A stretch of 64,000 bases of DNA from Pezizomycotina sp. ARF18 (taxonomy: Eukaryota; Ascomycota). The translations under genes were made by a program, and so were the position numbers. The DNA is taken from NCBI GenBank assembly GCA_002224055.1, contig AZLU01000065.1, positions 68,582 to 132,581 on the forward strand, written 5' to 3'. The notes below the pieces were generated by a model. The model had not been told where the DNA came from. It saw nothing but the letters and a program-made list of their open reading frames with translations, and ran no database searches. Each line of letters starts with the position of its first letter. The stretch's first letter is position 1. Of this stretch, positions 49,401 through 60,122 are shown one piece after another.

Positions 49401-49606
49401 TCGGACGGTCGTCCCCGGCGTCGAGAAAAAGCAATCCCGACAAGAGGGCGTCGACGGGATATCGATCGGAAAGAATAGAAATTCGTGGAGGCTTACGAGG
49501 CGAAAATGGCAACACGTCGGGGAGCTCGAGTGCGGCGCGGCGCGTGATGGATTTTTTCCGCAAGCGAGCGATCGGCCGGAGTAAACGTGAACAAGCAACT
49601 ATCTGA
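46417..49606 (+). CDS. KIN4: Serine/threonine protein kinase, Kin4/KfsA type
   Basis: In yeast Kin4 is the spindle-position checkpoint kinase; in Aspergillus KfsA affects septation and conidiation. Start [18 protein letters not shown] (46417), then a disordered Ser/Pro/Arg-rich N-terminus. The kinase domain runs from about 46884 to 47870: glycine loop GEGEFGKV (46908-46931), VAIK Lys near 47015, [24 protein letters not shown] (from 47296), [10 protein letters not shown] (DFG at about 47355), a lineage-typical insert [14 protein letters not shown], activation segment [14 protein letters not shown] (about 47506), [17 protein letters not shown] and [22 protein letters not shown]. One short intron lies near 47595-47646. 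A long disordered C-terminal region rich in Ser/Thr/Gln/Pro ends with [18 protein letters not shown], the conserved C-terminal motif. Frame changes occur throughout. The substrate and pathway are known from homologues only. Confidence 0.88.
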
Positions 49607-50877
49607 ACAAAATATTATGCAATAGTCACAATTATAGATCAATGAACAATCATGCTCAGTTGCACTCTCCATGCTGCGCCCGGCCTTCTCCCGATTATCA
49701 ACCTCTCCCCTGATATTCTGATCATTTGTGTAAAGTTGGACACTCTGGTTCTGTGCACAATTCACGACCTTATACATACATACGAAAATCTTTTTTTGTT
49801 TAATGACCTGTTTCCTTTTTCCCGCTGTTTTTTCGAACCTCTCATCTTCTGATAACTTACTTAATATCCAGTCTTCTTGTAATTACCTTATCTTGTGCCT
49901 CTCAAGTGTCCTAAAAATATCAATCGTTGAATCATTTGTCTCTCTTCTCTTTGCTTCTCTGTCTTTTTCCTTTCTAGTTGGGCGTGCCACCTGTATGATA
50001 ACATGCTTTCTCGGCCGTTGGTTATATATCCTCTTCTCTCCTTGTCATTCATCGATCATCTTTGTCGAATAATACCAGCCAGTTCGAGTCCATGTACTCA
50101 AGTTTTGTTCATGTCCTTCCTATCTTTGCTGGGACTCTAGCATTTCGATGGAAGCAACCGTCTTCACCTTCAATAAGCAATTTTGTTTTCCGTTTCCTCT
50201 TTCCCCCGGACGTAAATCCCTATCGTCCGTTCTATATACACCTTTTCTCAAGCGGTATATGTGCCTGAAATCTCTTGTGCAAATTTTCCTTTCTTTTCAC
50301 TTTCACATTATAAATATACAAAAAAAAAATATTTACTTTCTTGTTATATATCATGTTTCCCTCTCTTTCTCTGCTTCGTTCGTAATGACGTATACTTTTT
50401 AGTCAAATTTATATATCTCCGTCGCGGCATCAATTTACGTACGCCTGCTAATTTCTTTCTAAGTCTCACCCACCGATTTGCTGTCTGTTCGGCCACAACG
50501 ATACAGCGACGCTGTGATGTAGATATTTTTCTTTCCTTTTTCTATTCGTTTTCTTTGAGAGGAGGTTCACAAGCTCTCTCTCGAATATCTCACGATAATG
50601 ATGAATGATCGGAGTAGACTCCTTCCTATATTTACACAACATTATATTACTTGTAATTAATCAAAAATATATAACCATTCCGTCTTTCTAGATTCATTTA
50701 CGTATGTGGGATGTGCCAGGAACTTCTCTTTTTAACACTTTCTTTCTCTTTTTCTTTTTCTTTGAAAACCTTACCGGAGCCTCATCCCTTCCCTTTTAGT
50801 TTTTCTTGGCTCGCGGAGATTTTCAAGGTACAGAAAAGATCTCCAAGCAGCTTAAAACCAGTACACCGTCAAACACG
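49607..50877. other. Intergenic, pyrimidine-rich on the + strand
   Basis: Lies between two genes on the same strand; it carries the kinase 3' UTR and the DUS3 promoter. T- and CT-rich stretches (for example 50730-50765) just before DUS3 resemble the pyrimidine tracts found in promoters of expressed fungal genes. No gene recognised. Confidence 0.55.
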
Positions 50878-53115
50878 ATGGACAAGCCAGAGGACACCAG
50901 CACTAACGCTTCCGTCGCTAATCCTGTCGCTGAAGGTGCCCGAGGCGTGAGCAGCAAAGAACCTGACACTGGGAAGCTCGAACCATCACGACCTCAAGCT
51001 CCCGAGGGAGGCCAAACCTCCAGCGAAGAAGATCAAGCTGGACGATAGGATCATGAACGGCAATGGCTGTGCCCACGGCGTAGCCCCAATCAAGAAAGAG
51101 TAAGGAGCATGGGAACTGTTTCTCTCTAATTTTCTATCTTGTCTTCTAACGTAATTTTGTCGCAGGTATCTGTTATCCTCCTCAGCGCAGCACCGCTGAA
51201 GAGCGCCCCCGACGATGACGCAGCGGAGGGCAACACGGGCCACGATAACGAGGGCGGCAGCGGCCGAAAGCGCAAGTTCACGAAGCAGGAAAGGAAAGCG
51301 AGGCAGGGACAGAACAAGGGCAGGAAGTTCTTCACGAAGGGTACGAAATCTCAGAAATTAAGTAGTCCTCGGGTTATTAAACTGACGATCTTTAGACATG
51401 AGGGAAACCCCTTTGTGCAGAAGGGCGAGACACTTGCCGGAATCCCAGATCAAGACGTGCTGCGATTTTCCGGGTTGCAAGGAGATCCACGACCTGCGCG
51501 AGTACCTCGACGGCAGAAGCAACCTCAAAGACGCTTCGGAATTGTGCCGGTGTTTGAGCGCAAGGGATGGTGTCCCTCCGGGTGGAAGTGCATCTGGATC
51601 AAGTCTCACATGGAGGAGGTTGAAGAGGAATTGAGGCTGAAAGGGGACAGGATGGCTGTCGACAGCGACGCCGACGACGTCCGCAACGAGATCACGCAGG
51701 AGCAGAAGCACGTGCTCTTCAAGCGGAAGTTTGACTACTCGAAAAGCGATTTTGCCCTTGAGAATCTGACAGCCGGAGACGACCGGGACGGAAATGACAG
51801 CGACGCAGAAGAAGACAAGAAAGATAACGCTGCAGCGTACAAGGAAACCGTCCTGAAGCCGTCCGAGAAAAGGAAGATCAGTATATCGGCATCCACTCCG
51901 CTGCTCGCACCCCTAACTACAACGGGAACCTTCCCTTCAGGCAGCTGTGCAACTCGCTCGGCGCCAGCATAACCTACTCCGAGATGGCCATGTCGATCCC
52001 CCTCATAAAGGGCGAGAAGGTAGAGTGGGCTCGCCTCCGCTCGCACGCTTCCGAGAACCACTTTGGCGCCCAGATCGAGGCGAACAAGCCGTGGCACGCC
52101 GTCAAGGCCACCGAAGTCCTCGCCAACTACTGCCCGAACTTGCACGTCATCGACCTCAACTGCGGCTGCCCGCTCGACATGGTCTACCGCGCGGGCGGGG
52201 CAGCGGCCTGCTCGATTCCGGAGCGAAGATGCTGAAGATGGTCAAGGGGATGAACTACGTCAGCGGCGAGATCCCGATCACCGTCAAGCTGCGGAACGGG
52301 AAGAAGGACGAGAAGAACATTGCCCACAAGCTCATAAAGCGGCTCGTCAACGAAACCCAGGTGGCCGCGATAACGCTCCACGGCCGCTCCCGTCAGCAGA
52401 GGTACACCAGGTCCGCCGACTGGTCGTACATCGCAGAGTGCTCCTCCGTCATCGCCGAACTCAAAAAGAAATGTACGAGGAGCAGGATACCTCCGCCGAC
52501 GACAAGGAGAAATCCGAGGCCCGGGAGCCGTTTTTTATTGGCAATGGCGACTGCTATTCTCACGCGGACTACTACCGCGACATCGACGAGAGCCGCGTGG
52601 ACTCCGTCATGATCGGCCGCGGCGCGCTTATAAAGCCCTGGATATTCGAGGAGATCCACTCGAGGCAGTACCTCGACAAGAGCGCTACGGAACGCCTCGC
52701 GTACGTCGAGCAGTTCGCCAAGCACGGGCTGGAGTACTGGGGCAGCGACGAGATCGGCGTGAACACCACCCGCAGGTTCCTCTGCGAGTTCCTCAGCTTC
52801 ACGCACAGGTACGTTCCCTGGGTATACTGGAGTTCTGCCGCCGAGGCTGCAGGATCGGCCCCCGCTCTGGAAGGGCAGGAACGAGCTCGAAACCCTCCTG
52901 GCTAGCGACGACGCGCGCGATTGGGTCAAGATCAGCGAGATGTTCTTGGGCAAGACTGCCGAGTCGTTCAACTTTGTTCCCAAACACAAGGTGCGTACAA
53001 TTCTAAACAAAGTATCGTAGGTTTTTTTACTAACTTCACGCAGAGCAATTCTTACGAAGCCATTGAGGCCGAGGTAATTACTATAAAAAGTATCTATAGA
53101 ATTCTTAGAGTGTAG
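50878..53115 (+). CDS. DUS3: tRNA-dihydrouridine(47) synthase Dus3
   Basis: FMN enzyme that reduces uridine 47 in the variable loop of tRNAs with NADPH. Start [17 protein letters not shown] at 50878. Lys/Arg-rich region [23 protein letters not shown], then an intron (about 51341-51396) and the Dus3-specific CCCH zinc fingers ([15 protein letters not shown] near 51460 and [15 protein letters not shown] near 51555). TIM-barrel domain: [59 protein letters not shown] with the catalytic Cys at 52164 or so, [78 protein letters not shown]. The last exon after a short intron encodes [10 protein letters not shown], typical of the family end. Several one-base shifts, mainly near 51140-51420, 51900, 52190, 52480 and 52820. 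Confidence 0.93.
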
Positions 53116-55242
53116 TGGGAAATGAAGATTTACATCAATATAAACGCATATGCAAGTAAAAATGCTTTTCTGAACTCTTGGGCTAAGCGTATTATAGCTG
53201 GTAAGGAAGAAATAGAACAAGGCTTTCTGAACAAACGTCGTTTGTGGCTTGCATATATAGATCAAAATGTGGATCTCTGCGCTATCAGTGAACTAGGAAA
53301 AACGAGTTTCACTGATATTATTCATTGACAATATTGCAATTGGCTAATGATCATGATTGAGTACTTCGGCGCTTGTATCTTTTAAAGTGCAACAAGTATC
53401 TCTCCAACCTCTACGGTTTAGGAAGACTTCCACGTCCGAGAATATTGTGGACAGGACTACTTACGCACCTAGATATATAACTGAATATCTCCTTTACTGA
53501 GTACAAAAAAAATGCTAGCTCACGACACCCTAGTCAACAAGAACGTTGCAGAAACTTTTTAAACATCGCTTCTTCATGTCCGACCGCGTGACACTTTTCG
53601 CTAGCTAGCCCTTTCGGTTAAATATAGGGCTCCAGCTAGGATGCGAGTGATATAAGCGTTGGTGTTATAATAATATAGATAATATATATGCTGACTGCAG
53701 CGCTAGCAACAGAAAATAACTCCAACCGCCAGACAGCGCTTTCGTTAGTTTTGAAGTTGGCTTCATGCTTGTACATAACAGACACTTGAGTTTTTATGAA
53801 TAGTTGGTTAGTTGGTTGGTTCTTAGGGGGGGGATCCACTTTCCACGTGTGGATGTCTCGCATTATAAACGTGCCTCCTTGCCGTGTCCGACGGCGCTTG
53901 TATCATTGGTTTTAGTAGGAAAAAAAGAAAAGAAAAGAAAAAACACTGAAAAATGTTAGAACATATTCAGTAATTGCTCCGATGTCATTGGAAAATTCAA
54001 ACGAAACAAGATAGTTTTTTTTTTTGTTTCTGAGATAAGCTTGGGTGAATAGTATAATACCGGGATCTGTTTTGTCGTACAAATATACCTTACCCTGTCA
54101 CTTATTCAGCCAGTATATTTGCATCTCGTATCTTGAAAAGTTGTTGATTAGACACCCTAGAAATACTCTGGTCCTGTGCTCTTTACAGCGGGATGCCCTG
54201 TACGGGCTGAACAGCTATGCAATGCGATCTCGGCCATCGCGATCGTGTACTTCTAATATAGTGGAACATTCCTTTTCGAGACTATATATCCTTTCCTTTT
54301 ATCCAGGTTCGTACGATTGACCCCTGATCCCAGACTTAAGGGGAACTTATGTCGTATCGTTGTCGATTTCCTAGCTCGGGCTGAGAGTGCTCCACAGTGT
54401 ATATATATAAATATATATCTTCCTTGTAGCTAGGACTGAAAAATATCCCGTGCTTTTCAATATCTAGAAGGAGCAAGGAAAAGCTTGTAAAGGACCAACA
54501 TTTTTTGCATTCAACAGGCCCTTGCTTGCGATTGTCTCCCATTTCCTTAGCAAGGTCAGCCATGTACTGCCAGCCAGGCCTCTTCTCCGTGACGGCGTCC
54601 CGAGATGCTGAGGATTCAATGCTTGAGAAAGCGGAAGACGCCGTCCGTCTACTAACAAGTTAGAGATATACAACCGAGCGCCTACAGGATCGTCGCATTC
54701 AAGCTGTATTACCAAGGTGTATATAATTGACGAGAATCCGCGGGCTGACGTTCTGAAGCCTGCGCTTGTCCTCGCAAGTGCCGCCTGCAGCTGCGGTCGA
54801 TTTGCGAATTCAGACACAACCACTCCGGAAGCGAGAATTGGGCTAGTGGCGTTTGCTCTGGACCTTGAGGGGCAATCATACGCTAGTAAAGCCCTTTTTC
54901 CAGTCGGCCAGTCTGCTTTCCCCTTTCACTAAAAGAGATACACGTGCGCCTGCATTTTATGATAATGTCTCCGCAGAAGGAGTTAGTTTATTATTCTTAA
55001 TATGCAAGCCACAAAACTGGAACATACCCAAAGGAATCGTCTGGATTTAATAAGTTCGTTTATTTTTGCTGCATACGCGTGCGCCCTCGAACGCCATCAG
55101 AAAATAATATGGTGGAGATCGTATGATGTTTGAAAAATCGGGGCAAGTGCAATGTTTTGTGTAGGTTGGTTGCACAGGATCAAAAAAGATATGATGACTT
55201 TAAATCTCCAATCGCCCCCACCTTGCTCCACCCTCTCCGATT

Positions 55243-55286
<44 letters not shown>

Positions 55287-56194
55287 GAAAGTTTGAAAGT
55301 TTTTATCCCCGTGCGCTCCGTCGTCAAACTGGCAGGATGAACTCCCGCAGCACTAGCGGCCCTATTGAGAATTAGTGAATGCAAAGACCTCGTATACGGA
55401 GAGGTACCTCCATGGATGTTTTCAAGTAAAGTTAGCGGTGGCATCCTGAATCCCTTTGGAAGGGTCCCTTCGTGGCATGCTGCTGCAGGGGAGGACTCCT
55501 CCATGATCTAGCGCTGAGCAAGTGCTGATAGCTTACCCATCGGAGCGTGCAGACCGGAAAGAAGTTTTTCCCGCGGAGATCAGAACTGCGCGCTTGCTTG
55601 CTCAAATTCGCCGATATATTTCAATCCAGACGGAGGATCAAAAAAGTATAGACGGCGACGTGAAAAGATCTTAAGAGAGAAGACAAATATATATTCGGCG
55701 AATTTTGTCAATCAAAACGAATCCTATAACCATGCAGAACGAAGTGATGGCCAACTCTTTGCCATGCAGCACAGAACGAAACTCGATCGCTTCCGTTTGA
55801 CCTCATTGCACTCGACCACGGACAAGACAACTTTCATTTCCTTTTTTTTTTTTTTTTTTTTTTTTTGTTAAACTGATGGGAGGACAAATAGTACGATCAT
55901 TAGGAAGATTCTTCACCCATGAAACAGACAATTGACGGAGCAAGGGATACGGAAATATTAAGGTCGTTCATAAATATTATAAGAGTGCCATTGACAGCAA
56001 GTCCGGTTAACCACCCTAATTACCCCAATTACTAAGTAGAGGATTATAACAGAGAAACACGCTGTATAAACTATATCGACGGTTGAAAATGGGTGGATAT
56101 CAACAGTAACGACTAATAGCAACGTTTTGAAAGAAAGAAAGGGAAAAGAAAACGTAATATTTTAGACGAGAACAAAACAGTAAAATAGTAGATA
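53116..56194. other. 3.1 kb region without a recognised gene
   Basis: AT-rich with A runs at 55250-55282 and T runs at 55840-55866. A short tandem of GTTTGAAA follows the A run at 55283-55304. A frame at 53122-53328 (+) and another at 54464-54823 (-) have mixed composition but no motif. No repeats pairing the ends of this block were seen. Confidence 0.5.
55250..55304. repeat. Poly-A (33) followed by GTTTGAAA tandem
   Basis: A run from 55250 to 55282, then GTTTGAAA repeated twice and a partial unit. Simple-sequence DNA. Confidence 0.9.
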
Positions 56195-57905
56195 TCAAAA
56201 GGTAATGGGTATCATCAAAAAAAAAAAAAAAAAAAAGAAAAGAAAAGTATGATTATACCTCAATCCTTTGTCTTTTACGGTCTCGTACAGCCCCTTCTTC
56301 TCCGCCGAACAATATAAATTTGTCCTTGAACCCAAACCAACACCCTCCCAGGTAAAGCAGTTAAAGTTATTTTCTTTTGCACGGCAAGCACGCCTTTTTT
56401 TTGGTCCTAAACCGCCTTTCGGTACGCGCTCCTGACCTCTCGCTTCACACCGAATACACTTTCCAGATGAACCACCTTTACTTTTATATCTATTTTTAGT
56501 AAGTGTCATTCTTTGTACCAGGCTTTCTTTGGTGCTCTCTTGCTTTTGAACCAATTGAAGATCAGCGATAGTAAACCAAGGCGCTTCTGGACGAATTGCG
56601 GCGAGGCGAATGCTCTGAGGATTGTCGTCTGCTTGGTTCTCTTCCACCATGACCGCGGGATCCGGTACTTGGGTTTCCTCCGCTTCTGGCGCGGCTGGAC
56701 ATCTGGATTTTTGATCCGCGGGCATGGCGGCCGGGGTCCTCGCGGGGTAAGAGGAGAAGGCAGAAGCGTTGTCTAAAATAGCATAGAGACAAGAGATGTT
56801 AGCATGCAGGCTCCCGTTTGTATTCGTTCATGCCTTTTCTTACCCTGGCGCTCAGCGGTTCCAAAACCTTCAAACAAGAAATTCTAGACCGCAATATCCT
56901 GAGCTCGTTGTCGAGATCTCCCTTCTCCTAAAAGAAAGTCAGCGTACATAAAATAATAAATATCCGTTTATGTACGGTTTACCTTTTCGACTTCTGACTT
57001 TGCCCCTCTCAGGCTAGACAGTTTACCTGACAATACGTCCAATTCTTTCTGTAAGAACGTGAGCGTGTATTAAACAAGAATATATTAGTCATACAAGTTA
57101 CCTGTTCAGCTTTGGACCTGTGGTTGTTAAGCCTTGCTATGTCCTGTTCGTGACCGCCTCCGCCAGATTCTCTTTGGCCTGTGGAAACTTTAGATTATGT
57201 CAAACTGTAATATATCTTTATTCGTATGTACTACTTACCTTAACTACATCAGATTTCTCTTCCACTAGACGATGCAAAAGAGTGCGCCGTGAAGATATTT
57301 CGGTGTCGAGATCGGCCATTTCCTTCAGGAAGAGTTTTGTCAGTTTTTCATGCATCCTTGATATTTCTATTCGTAGGACTCTTTCTGTACCTGTTGTAGG
57401 CGAACAGTTTCTTGGCCTATACTCTCTCTAACCTCCTTTATCGACTCGAGGTCCGAGGACACTGCTTGATCACTCCCATCCACTGTTTATGTAAAAGACG
57501 CTTGTCTTCACACGCCCATTTCCTCGACTCTATCTCAATGAACAGGCCCGTGCATCTGTTGCGAATTCTTTGGATGCGGGCGGTTAGATGTTCCTTGTCG
57601 ATCTTTAGTTGCTCCGGGGAAGAAATTAGCATGCGCGACACTAGCCATTTCCATGTCGACACTTACCGTATCGCCGTACACGGAAGAAAATGCTTCTAAT
57701 TTATCGATCGCTCTTCTTCCCTTTTTACCGCCACTTGCTTTTCCACCTCTGCCCTGGAAAAGGCCTCTTCTGCTGCTTCCTTAGCTTTCGCTAATTCGGT
57801 AGAAGATCGCTTAGCGGCATCCGCTTTTTTATTCGTGTGTCCGAGTGCCTTAATTACTCGCTCTTAGCGAGACTGTATAGCATCCGCTCACTCGGCTATA
57901 ACAAT
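56195..57905 (-). CDS. Multi-exon coiled-coil protein with C-terminal cysteine cluster, unknown
   Basis: Not recognised. At least seven short exons, each bounded by GTAA...AG introns of about 50-65 bases, read on the minus strand: AAKRSSTELAKAKEAAEEAF with RAEVEKQVAVKREEERSI (57840-57690), SSDLESIKEVRESIGQETV (near 57460), MADLDTEISSRRTLLHRLV (57318-57240), AKENLAEAV (57181), KELDVLSGKLSSLRGAKSEV (57050-56985) and EKGDLDNELRILRSRISCLK (56930). All have heptad-like Leu/Ala/Glu/Lys spacing. The last large exon starts MPADQKSRCPAAPEAEE (56725) and holds KCIRCEARGQ, KKRRACRAKENNFNC near 56460-56360, a CxxC...C...C cluster that may bind zinc. The 5' end is not settled (an upstream exon may start near 58170), and the end near 56250-56195 runs through an A tract that probably belongs to an intron. 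Alternative: a decaying member of a fungal gene family. Confidence 0.5.
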
Positions 57906-58440
57906 TAGATATAAGTATTAAGATGCTCCGAATATATTTAGCTAATCCCCTTCTACCGCGAGACGATAGAGATCGCGGTTTATAGATATCGTCACCTCCG
58001 GAGACCTTTGACACGTACTTAACCAAAATAAAATAAAATAAAAATAAATCCAAGCATGTAGTAACCTAATTACAAGAAGAAGTACAATAGTAAGAATATA
58101 ATATATAAACAAACATTCCCCACAAGTTCCTCTCCTTCCATACATTTGGGAACTTGGGAGTTTTCCAGATCTATCTCCCATTCTCTGTGTCAAGCAGTTT
58201 AATTATTTATCTCTTTGTCACACATCGTATCGTTCCTCTAATCTTGCTACAATATTCTCCTACGTTCCCTTTCCTCTTATAATCGTTTTTTTTTTTTTTC
58301 CCTGTCATTCAACTCTTATGTACAGTTCTTATTACCCTATCTGCACCTTTCTCTAGCCTCCCCATACGTTTCTTTATCCACGTTGATTTGCCTTTGTCTT
58401 TACATGCGTAGGAATCATTAACCTTGTTGCATGAAAGATG
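57906..58440. promoter_or_regulatory. Divergent region between two unknown genes
   Basis: Separates the coiled-coil gene (-) from the next gene (+). CT-rich on the + strand (58255-58385), with a T run at 58288-58300. A short minus-strand frame starting MGDRSGKLPSSQMYG near 58166 could be a first exon of the coiled-coil gene. Promoter function is inferred from gene orientation. Confidence 0.35.
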
Positions 58441-60122
58441 GCAGATGAAGTGTCGACGGTTAGTATACCAACACAAACAGATGAGTGCCGCGGGAAGCTA
58501 ACAGTTTTCGCTTAGGTGCCGTCGTTCCCCCGGACCCTAGAGGAGATTCAACGGTCCCTCCGGGAGACGGCTATGTCCATTCAGGCTTTGGATAAGGCTA
58601 CGGTCACGGTCCCCCATCGGATCCAGGCTACCGCCGCGAGCTCGAAGGCGGCACAATCAATCTGACGAGCTGACGGATCTTCTCGTCGCGGCTCGGAAGG
58701 CCCCGCTGCCCTCCTGATGCAAGCGGTGGCACAGGAACAGGCTCATTCGCTGACGGCTAAGTCGGCATTGGCTACGATGACTAAGCCCTGGCAGCTGATA
58801 ACCCTGCTAGATGACTTCACTTCGCAGCAGCTGGAAAACATGCTGTTGTGCAAGGGATACACGGCGGAAGAAGACGCGGAGGCTAGGAGGGAGGGTGCCC
58901 CGGGTGGACGACCCGGGGATCTACTCTCAAGTTCTTGCCGACGCGAACGGAGAGTCTATAACGAAGATCCAGGCGTACCAGCTCATCCACGAGGGGCTCG
59001 CTACCTCTCCAACGTCATGTTGCTCATGGTCAAGTTCTGGAAAGCAAAGTACGGAGACTTCCAGACTACGACAGCAGGGCGAGCTGCGAACGCCTGTTAC
59101 GTGCCTTGCCGGAAAACCCGGCGGATCACGAGCGGGCCATACACGAGGTACAAGAGATGGTATGGAGGTCTAAGTTCCCATGCAATGTGGACCAAATCCC
59201 TCGTATCAAACGACTCAAGACAAGGCTGACGACCACGCCGGCGGCGAGGGGTAAGCGACCGGCTAGCGTCCAGGCAGATCCCGTCGCTTTCGTCACCCGT
59301 TATAGCGGCGAAAAGGAAGGCATCAATACTTGGCTGGCGGTGCATAAATTTCTGCTCGGCCTCGAGGCGAGGGTGAACTTGATCAGCCACGACAACGCCG
59401 TCCTGAGACCCGGCATTACAGAAGTTGGTTATTCTAATTGCCCTTGGCGCCACCCCAAGGAGCACCTGAGCGTACGACGCCAGGAATGTAGGTAGCCGCT
59501 ATTGCAGCTCGAAGGACCTTCGGGGACGAATTTACGTTCAAAGCGAAGATCCTCGCTACTTTGGACACTATAGGAACCGCGGCCGCGGCGAAATGCCTGT
59601 TCTCGCGGCTCCTTCTGTCGTATATCGGCTATGGCAATTGCAATCATAGTTGCGCCGGGGTAGTAACGCTTCCGCGGAATCTGCCGAGGAACTTATTGCT
59701 ATTATGAGGTACGGTGCGAGTATTTCCCCGCGCCGGGTCCGACAGCTCGAAGCTGACAAGCGGGAGGTCGGAGAAAGGCTCGGGTTGCTAAAGGCATACG
59801 TGAAGCGCACGAGGAAGCCGATGCGGCGATGAAGGCGTACAAGGAGGCGGTGAAGCTGCGAGTCGAGAATGCGAAGTGACCCATGCCGGAACCGAAGAAG
59901 TCGTTGGCGGAGGAGCTATGTGACATTTTCGACGAGCACGTAAAGTTCGATGAATACATAGAGTTCGAGGTTAGCAGAAATATCATCATTCTCTCTCAAT
60001 ATTTCTCAGATGTCTGTTTTCTCATTAAAACTGATTTGCCTTCCTATCTCATCTTCGCTGTATATACAAGAAATATCGAGGTAACCAAACAGAGCAAGAC
60101 CATGACCGATTTGGCTGGATAA
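58441..60122 (+). CDS. Unknown protein, helical
   Basis: Not recognised. ATG at 58441 encodes MADEVST, then a GT...AG intron (58462-58517) and VPSFPRTLEEIQRSLRETAM, SIQALDKATVTVPHRIQATA, LLMQAVAQEQAHSLTAKSAL, KPWQLITLLDDFTSQQLENM and LLCKGYTAEEDAE. Further pieces in shifted frames are IYSQVLADANGESITKIQAY (near 58922), MLLMVKFWKAKYGDFQT (near 59025), NPADHERAIHEVQEMVWRSK (near 59115) and RTFGDEFTFKAKILATLDT (near 59520). The 3' part gives PKKSLAEELCDIFDEHVKFD (near 59893) before another GT. The consistent helical, charged composition and the correct splice signals argue for a real gene with several one-base errors; no conserved domain is evident. Further exons up to about 60330 are possible. 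Confidence 0.45.

Noticed and set aside
52393-53265. 290-codon open frame antisense to DUS3
   Set aside because: It is the mirror of a GC-rich conserved coding region; the plus strand carries all Dus3 motifs and its splice sites.
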